DNA of 10,129 nucleotides from an uncultured Treponema sp. (GTDB lineage: Bacteria > Spirochaetota > Spirochaetia > Treponematales > Treponemataceae), in NCBI GenBank assembly GCA_905236465.1, contig CAJOQA010000193.1, positions 1 to 10,129 of the forward strand. The letters run 5' to 3'. A model generated the notes under the pieces. The model was not told the DNA's origin and did not search any database. It was given only the letters and a program-made list of their open reading frames with translations. Position 1 is the first letter of the stretch. Each line of letters begins with the position of its first letter. Made by a program: the position numbers and the translations under genes. Shown one piece after another: positions 6,646 through 10,129 of the stretch.

Positions 6646-8382
6646 ATGAATCCTTTGAAAAATTATGACCCTACTTTGATTATAAAGCCCTATAAAGGAA
6701 AACTTTACAAGGGACAATGGCCTACTGTACCTGAAATGTTTGAAATTTCAGTTGACAGGGTTCCTGAACGAGCCTGCTTTACTGATTTTGAAGGCACTGC
6801 TGCTGCAAAAAATACCTTAACCTATTCTCAAGTTTATAAAATAGTAAAAGACCTTGCCTATTGGATTATGGGGCAGGGAATACAAAAAGGAGACAGAATT
6901 GCTGTTACTGGAAAAAATTCTCCTGAATGGGCTAGTGTTTATTTAGCATCCTTGTTTGCCGGAGCAATAATTTGCCCCCTTGACTACGCCCTTCATAATA
7001 GTGAACAAGAAAATCTTCTTGCAACAGCTAAACCAAAGCTTTTCTTTGTTGATGAAGAAAAGTACCCATACTACATCTCTAAGCCACAGGATTTTTCAGT
7101 CTATTCGCTAAGTCCAAAGTTCGCAGACACTTATGTTTATAATCTAAAAGCTCCACAATGCCAACTGTCGCAGGTTTTGTTAGAAGATACTGCTACAATT
7201 CTTTTTACAAGTGGAACTACAGGGAAACCCAAAGGGGTTATGCTAAGCCACAAAAATCTTGTAAGTGATGCCTATATTGCTCAGCAGAATATGAAGCTCT
7301 ACTATACAGACGTTTTTTATGCTCTTCTTCCAATTCACCATGCTTATACTATGCAAGCTGTTTTTATAGAGGGACTTTCTGTTGGAAGCGAAATTGTGTT
7401 TGGTAAAAGTATGGCTTCTAGCAGAATGGTCAGGGAGTTAAAAGAAGGAAATGTTACAATGCTTTTGGGTGTTCCTCTTTTGTTTAATAAACTTGCTTCT
7501 GGAATAATAAAAGGAATAAAAGGAAAGGGACTGCTTGCTTACGCATTTATCCGTTGCCTTATGTCATTCTCCTACTTTTGCCGAAAAGTCTTTCACTTAA
7601 ATCCAGGAAAAAAGATTTTTTCGTCTATTCTGGAAAAGGCAGGAATTTCAAAAGTCCGCATTGCAATTTGTGGAGGAGGGCCCCTTGCAAAAAGTGTTTT
7701 TCGTTTTTTCAACCAAATGGGAATCAATTTTGTTCAAGGTTATGGTCTTACTGAAACTTCTCCTATTATAGCCTTAAATCCTATAGAGCATTTTAAAATA
7801 AAGAGTGTAGGCTCTTATTTCGCAGGGCACATGGAGATGAAAATTCTTAACCCCAACGAAGAAGGTATTGGTGAAATTGCGGTAAAAGGGCCGATGGTAA
7901 TGCAGGGCTACTATCAGATGGAAGAAGAAACAGCAAAGGTCTTTACCCCTGATGGCTTTTTTAAGACAGGAGACCTTGGCTGGTTGGATAAGGAAAATTA
8001 CCTGATGCTTTCTGGCAGGGTTAAAAATATGATAGTTACCGAAGGTGGTAAAAATGTTTACCCTGAAGAAATTGAAGATGCATTTCAGTTGGAAACGGAT
8101 ATTGCTCAGATTACGGTGCAAGGTTACATAGCCAATAAGGACACAAGATCTGAAGAATTGGAAGCCCTTGTTTATCCAAGCGATGACTTTTATGCAGAAA
8201 TAAAAATGGAAAGAAGTTCTCCTGGCGCAAGTCTAATTGCTAAAGAAAGAATGGAACATATTGTTAACAAAATAAACCGCAAACTTTTGCCTTACCAGCG
8301 GATTACAAAAGTAACGCTTCTTGAAAGTCCCTTGGAAACTACAACTACGCTAAAGGTTAAGAGAAAATACCATAGCAGTTGA
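6646..8382 (+). CDS. AMP-forming long-chain acyl-CoA synthetase (fatty acid-CoA ligase family)
   Basis: A 578-residue adenylate-forming enzyme that activates a fatty acid with ATP to acyl-AMP and then to acyl-CoA. Core motifs in order are the P-loop TSGTTGKPKGVMLSHKNL (188-205), the aromatic pocket motif LLPIHHAY (227-234), GGGPLAKSVF (343-352), the adenine-binding QGYGLTETSPI (364-374), KTGDLGWLD (440-448) with ribose-binding Asp443, the hinge GRVKNMIVTEGGKNVYPEEIED (457-478) and the C-terminal TLKVKR (568-573) with the lysine expected to drive adenylation. Substrate chain length cannot be read from sequence; an acyl-ACP synthetase role is an alternative. The frame is open back to a GTG at 6592, which would add 18 hydrophobic residues. 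That stretch holds the promoter, and AGAGG lies too close to the GTG, so the ATG at 6646 is preferred although it has no ribosome binding site. It has its own promoter, and a strong hairpin follows the gene. Confidence 0.93.
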   Translation: MNPLKNYDPTLIIKPYKGKLYKGQWPTVPEMFEISVDRVPERACFTDFEGTAAAKNTLTYSQVYKIVKDLAYWIMGQGIQKGDRIAVTGKNSPEWASVYLASLFAGAIICPLDYALHNSEQENLLATAKPKLFFVDEEKYPYYISKPQDFSVYSLSPKFADTYVYNLKAPQCQLSQVLLEDTATILFTSGTTGKPKGVMLSHKNLVSDAYIAQQNMKLYYTDVFYALLPIHHAYTMQAVFIEGLSVGSEIVFGKSMASSRMVRELKEGNVTMLLGVPLLFNKLASGIIKGIKGKGLLAYAFIRCLMSFSYFCRKVFHLNPGKKIFSSILEKAGISKVRIAICGGGPLAKSVFRFFNQMGINFVQGYGLTETSPIIALNPIEHFKIKSVGSYFAGHMEMKILNPNEEGIGEIAVKGPMVMQGYYQMEEETAKVFTPDGFFKTGDLGWLDKENYLMLSGRVKNMIVTEGGKNVYPEEIEDAFQLETDIAQITVQGYIANKDTRSEELEALVYPSDDFYAEIKMERSSPGASLIAKERMEHIVNKINRKLLPYQRITKVTLLESPLETTTTLKVKRKYHSS

Positions 8383-8407
8383 CAAAAGTTTCTGTTAGTA
8401 GTATTTT
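8379..8407 (+). promoter_or_regulatory. asnB promoter candidate
   Basis: A perfect -35 box TTGACA (8379-8384) overlaps the stop codon of the acyl-CoA synthetase gene. It is followed after 17 bases by TATTTT (8402-8407), four of six consensus bases. Transcription would begin near 8414, just before the left arm of the hairpin at 8418. The space between that hairpin and the asnB start is only about 30 bases, too short for another complete promoter outside the hairpin. Confidence 0.6.
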
Positions 8408-8417
8408 TACTTGAGAC

Positions 8418-8479
8418 AAAGGTGTCTGCTTAAGGGTTAGCTATGTCCTAATTTTTAAGCAGATACCTTTTTTATTTTT
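8418..8479 (+). terminator. intrinsic terminator, possibly an attenuator in the asnB leader
   Basis: The arms 8418-8440 and 8448-8470 pair without a gap over 23 positions when G-U pairs are allowed (four wobbles), around the 7-base loop CTATGTC. T runs of six and five (8468-8479) follow. It would terminate the acyl-CoA synthetase message. Because the candidate asnB promoter lies upstream of it, asnB transcripts from that promoter must read through it. A smaller competing hairpin, AGACA-AAGG-TGTCT (8414-8427), uses part of the left arm. Confidence 0.75.
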
Positions 8480-8500
8480 AAATGTCCTTGGAGGAAATAT

Positions 8501-10129
8501 ATGTGTGGTTTTGTTGGTGCTTTTGATTTGAACTCTGGTTCTAAGCCAATCGGGCAGGGACTGAAAGATGAGCTGAATAGCCAAATCCGTAGTCAGGTTT
8601 TGCAGATGTCCCGAAAAATCAGGCATAGGGGCCCTGACTGGAGTGGGGTTTACACAGGTACTAATGCTATTTTAAGCCACGAAAGACTTGCCATAGTAGA
8701 CCCCTTTTCTGGAAAGCAACCGCTTGTTAGCACAGACAACACAATAATTCTTGCAGTTAACGGAGAAATTTATAACCACAAGGACTTACGCAAAAGGTAT
8801 GAAGGAACATACAAGTTTAAGACACAAAGTGACTGCGAGGTTATAATTCCCCTTTATATGGAAAAGGGTGTAGATTTTCTTGAGGACTTAAACGGAATTT
8901 TTGCCTTTGCCCTTTACGATTCAAAAAAAGACATTTACCTGATTGGGCGTGACCACATAGGAATAATCCCCCTGTATCAGGGCTGGGATAAAGCCGGACA
9001 CTACTATGTAGCAAGCGAGTTGAAGGCCCTGGAAGGAGTTTGCATAACTATCGAAGAGTTTCCAAGAGGTTCCTACTTTTTGTCAGGACAAAAATCAGTT
9101 TGCTACTACAATAGGAAATGGCAGGATTATGAAAACGTTCAGTCAGCAAAAGTTGCTTGTGATGATAAAGGAAAAGTTGTAGCAGAGGACGTTATTTTAG
9201 GCGTACGAAAATCACTGGAGGCTGCTGTAAAAAGACAGCTGATGTGTGACGTTCCTTATGGAGTTCTTCTTTCTGGTGGGCTTGATTCTTCTATAATTGC
9301 AGCGGTAACGCAAAAGTTTTCAAAAATGCGTGTTGAATCAGGTGATAAAAATCCTGCCTGGTGGCCACAGTTGCATTCTTTTGCTATAGGGCTTGAAGGT
9401 TCCCCTGATTTGATTGCTGCAAAAAAGGCCGCTGATTTTATTGGGACAGTTCACCATGAAATTCATTTCACAATTCAAGAAGCCCTTGATGCCCTGCCTG
9501 ATGTAATCTACCATACCGAAACGTATGACATTACAACTGTAAGGGCTTCAACCCCCATGTTCTTGCTGGCCAGGGCAATAAAGGCTATGGGAATAAAAAT
9601 GGTCTTGAGCGGAGAAGGCAGTGACGAATTATTTGGCGGCTACCTCTACTTTCACAAGGCCCCTAACGCAAAAGAATTTCATGAGGAGCTAGTCCGCAAA
9701 ATCAGCAAGCTGCACTTATACGACTGTTTACGAGCTAATAAGTCCTTAGCTGCCTGGGGAGTTGAGGGCCGGGTTCCCTTCCTAGACAAAGAATTCGTGG
9801 ACACGGCCATGAACTTGAACCCCAAAGACAAAATGTGCATAAAATTAGCGGACGGTTCTTTCAGAATAGAAAAATGGATTTTGCGAAAGGCCTTTGAGGA
9901 TTTGCTGCCCGCTGACATTTGCTGGAGACAAAAAGAGCAGTTCAGCGACGGCGTTGGCTACTCTTGGATTGATACCCTAAAGGAAATGACTGCAGAAAAG
10001 GTAAGCGACAATGAGTTTGCCCAAAGGCATCGTCGCTTTCCTGTAAACACTCCTGTTACAAAAGAAGAGTATTACTACCGTGAAATTTTTGAAGGCTTCT
10101 TTCCTTCAGAAAGTGCGGCTCTTTGCGTA
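8501..10129 (+). CDS. asnB: asparagine synthetase B, glutamine-hydrolysing (3' end outside window)
   Basis: The frame is open from the ATG at 8501 to the window end (543 residues); GGAGG lies 6 bases before the ATG. Class II amidotransferase domain: Cys2 is the glutaminase nucleophile after Met removal, with RHRGPDWSG (41-49), VNGEIYNH (86-93) and SDCEV (110-114) forming the glutamine pocket. The synthetase domain has the pyrophosphate loop SGGLDSS (258-264), HSFAIGLEGSPDL (292-304), GEGSDELFGGY (371-381), VPFLD (425-429) and RQKEQFSDGVG (476-486). It makes asparagine and glutamate from aspartate, glutamine and ATP. The sequence follows the E. coli AsnB type closely as I recall it, including the segments around 340-430 and 476-495. 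It has about 12 extra residues before RHRGPDW. By comparison with that protein, roughly 35-40 residues are missing at the window edge. The gene is probably governed by the leader hairpin at 8418-8479. Confidence 0.97.
   Translation, partial: MCGFVGAFDLNSGSKPIGQGLKDELNSQIRSQVLQMSRKIRHRGPDWSGVYTGTNAILSHERLAIVDPFSGKQPLVSTDNTIILAVNGEIYNHKDLRKRYEGTYKFKTQSDCEVIIPLYMEKGVDFLEDLNGIFAFALYDSKKDIYLIGRDHIGIIPLYQGWDKAGHYYVASELKALEGVCITIEEFPRGSYFLSGQKSVCYYNRKWQDYENVQSAKVACDDKGKVVAEDVILGVRKSLEAAVKRQLMCDVPYGVLLSGGLDSSIIAAVTQKFSKMRVESGDKNPAWWPQLHSFAIGLEGSPDLIAAKKAADFIGTVHHEIHFTIQEALDALPDVIYHTETYDITTVRASTPMFLLARAIKAMGIKMVLSGEGSDELFGGYLYFHKAPNAKEFHEELVRKISKLHLYDCLRANKSLAAWGVEGRVPFLDKEFVDTAMNLNPKDKMCIKLADGSFRIEKWILRKAFEDLLPADICWRQKEQFSDGVGYSWIDTLKEMTAEKVSDNEFAQRHRRFPVNTPVTKEEYYYREIFEGFFPSESAALCV

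Noticed and set aside
7774..8121. Minus-strand open frame antisense to the acyl-CoA synthetase
   Set aside because: It is a shadow of the conserved adenylation motifs. The frames at 7554-7754, 8441-8626 and 9679-9918 are rejected for the same kind of reason.
8408..8500. T-box or known amino-acid riboswitch in the asnB leader
   Set aside because: The leader is under 90 bases, with one hairpin and no recognisable T-box sequence or specifier loop.

Overview
The window looks like an ordinary chromosomal stretch from a spirochaete, most likely a Treponema of a host-associated (gut, rumen or oral) type. This is inferred from three things: the chemoreceptor tip sequence, a lipoprotein-like 7TM receptor fused to a SpoIIE phosphatase, and moderately AT-rich DNA with sigma70-like promoters. 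No 16S or other decisive marker is present, so the genus is a guess. No mobile element, CRISPR array, tRNA or rRNA gene was seen.

Layout. (1) 1-567, plus strand: the 3' end of a methyl-accepting chemotaxis protein. (2) 583-2658, minus strand: a sensor phosphatase with a lipoprotein-type signal, a periplasmic domain, seven membrane segments, a coiled coil and a SpoIIE/PP2C domain. It converges on the chemoreceptor gene with a 15-base gap. (3) 6392-2710, minus strand: a compact operon nadA-nadB-nadC-niaR, with a 4-base overlap, a 20-base overlap and a 5-base gap. It encodes de novo synthesis of nicotinate mononucleotide from aspartate, plus its own nicotinate-responsive repressor. (4) 6393-6645: a divergent intergenic region. 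It holds the nad promoter with two phased operator-like elements, two perfect hairpins, and a promoter for the next gene. (5) 6646-8382, plus strand: an AMP-forming long-chain acyl-CoA synthetase, probably translated from a leaderless message. (6) 8383-8500: a promoter followed at once by a terminator-like hairpin, then (7) asnB (glutamine-hydrolysing asparagine synthetase), which runs off the window at 10129.

How the genes fit together. NadB oxidises aspartate to iminoaspartate, NadA condenses it with dihydroxyacetone phosphate to quinolinate, and NadC converts quinolinate to nicotinate mononucleotide. NiaR, the last gene of the same message, would shut the operon down when niacin is available. 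AsnB also consumes aspartate, but nothing in the sequence ties its control to the nad genes. The chemoreceptor and the phosphatase are both signalling proteins, but they are on opposite strands and need not be linked.

No obviously new multi-gene system was found. The most interesting signals are non-coding: the phased NiaR-like elements, the hairpin in the asnB leader that overlaps a two-codon open frame, the leaderless acyl-CoA synthetase start, and the double-hairpin module between the divergent promoters.
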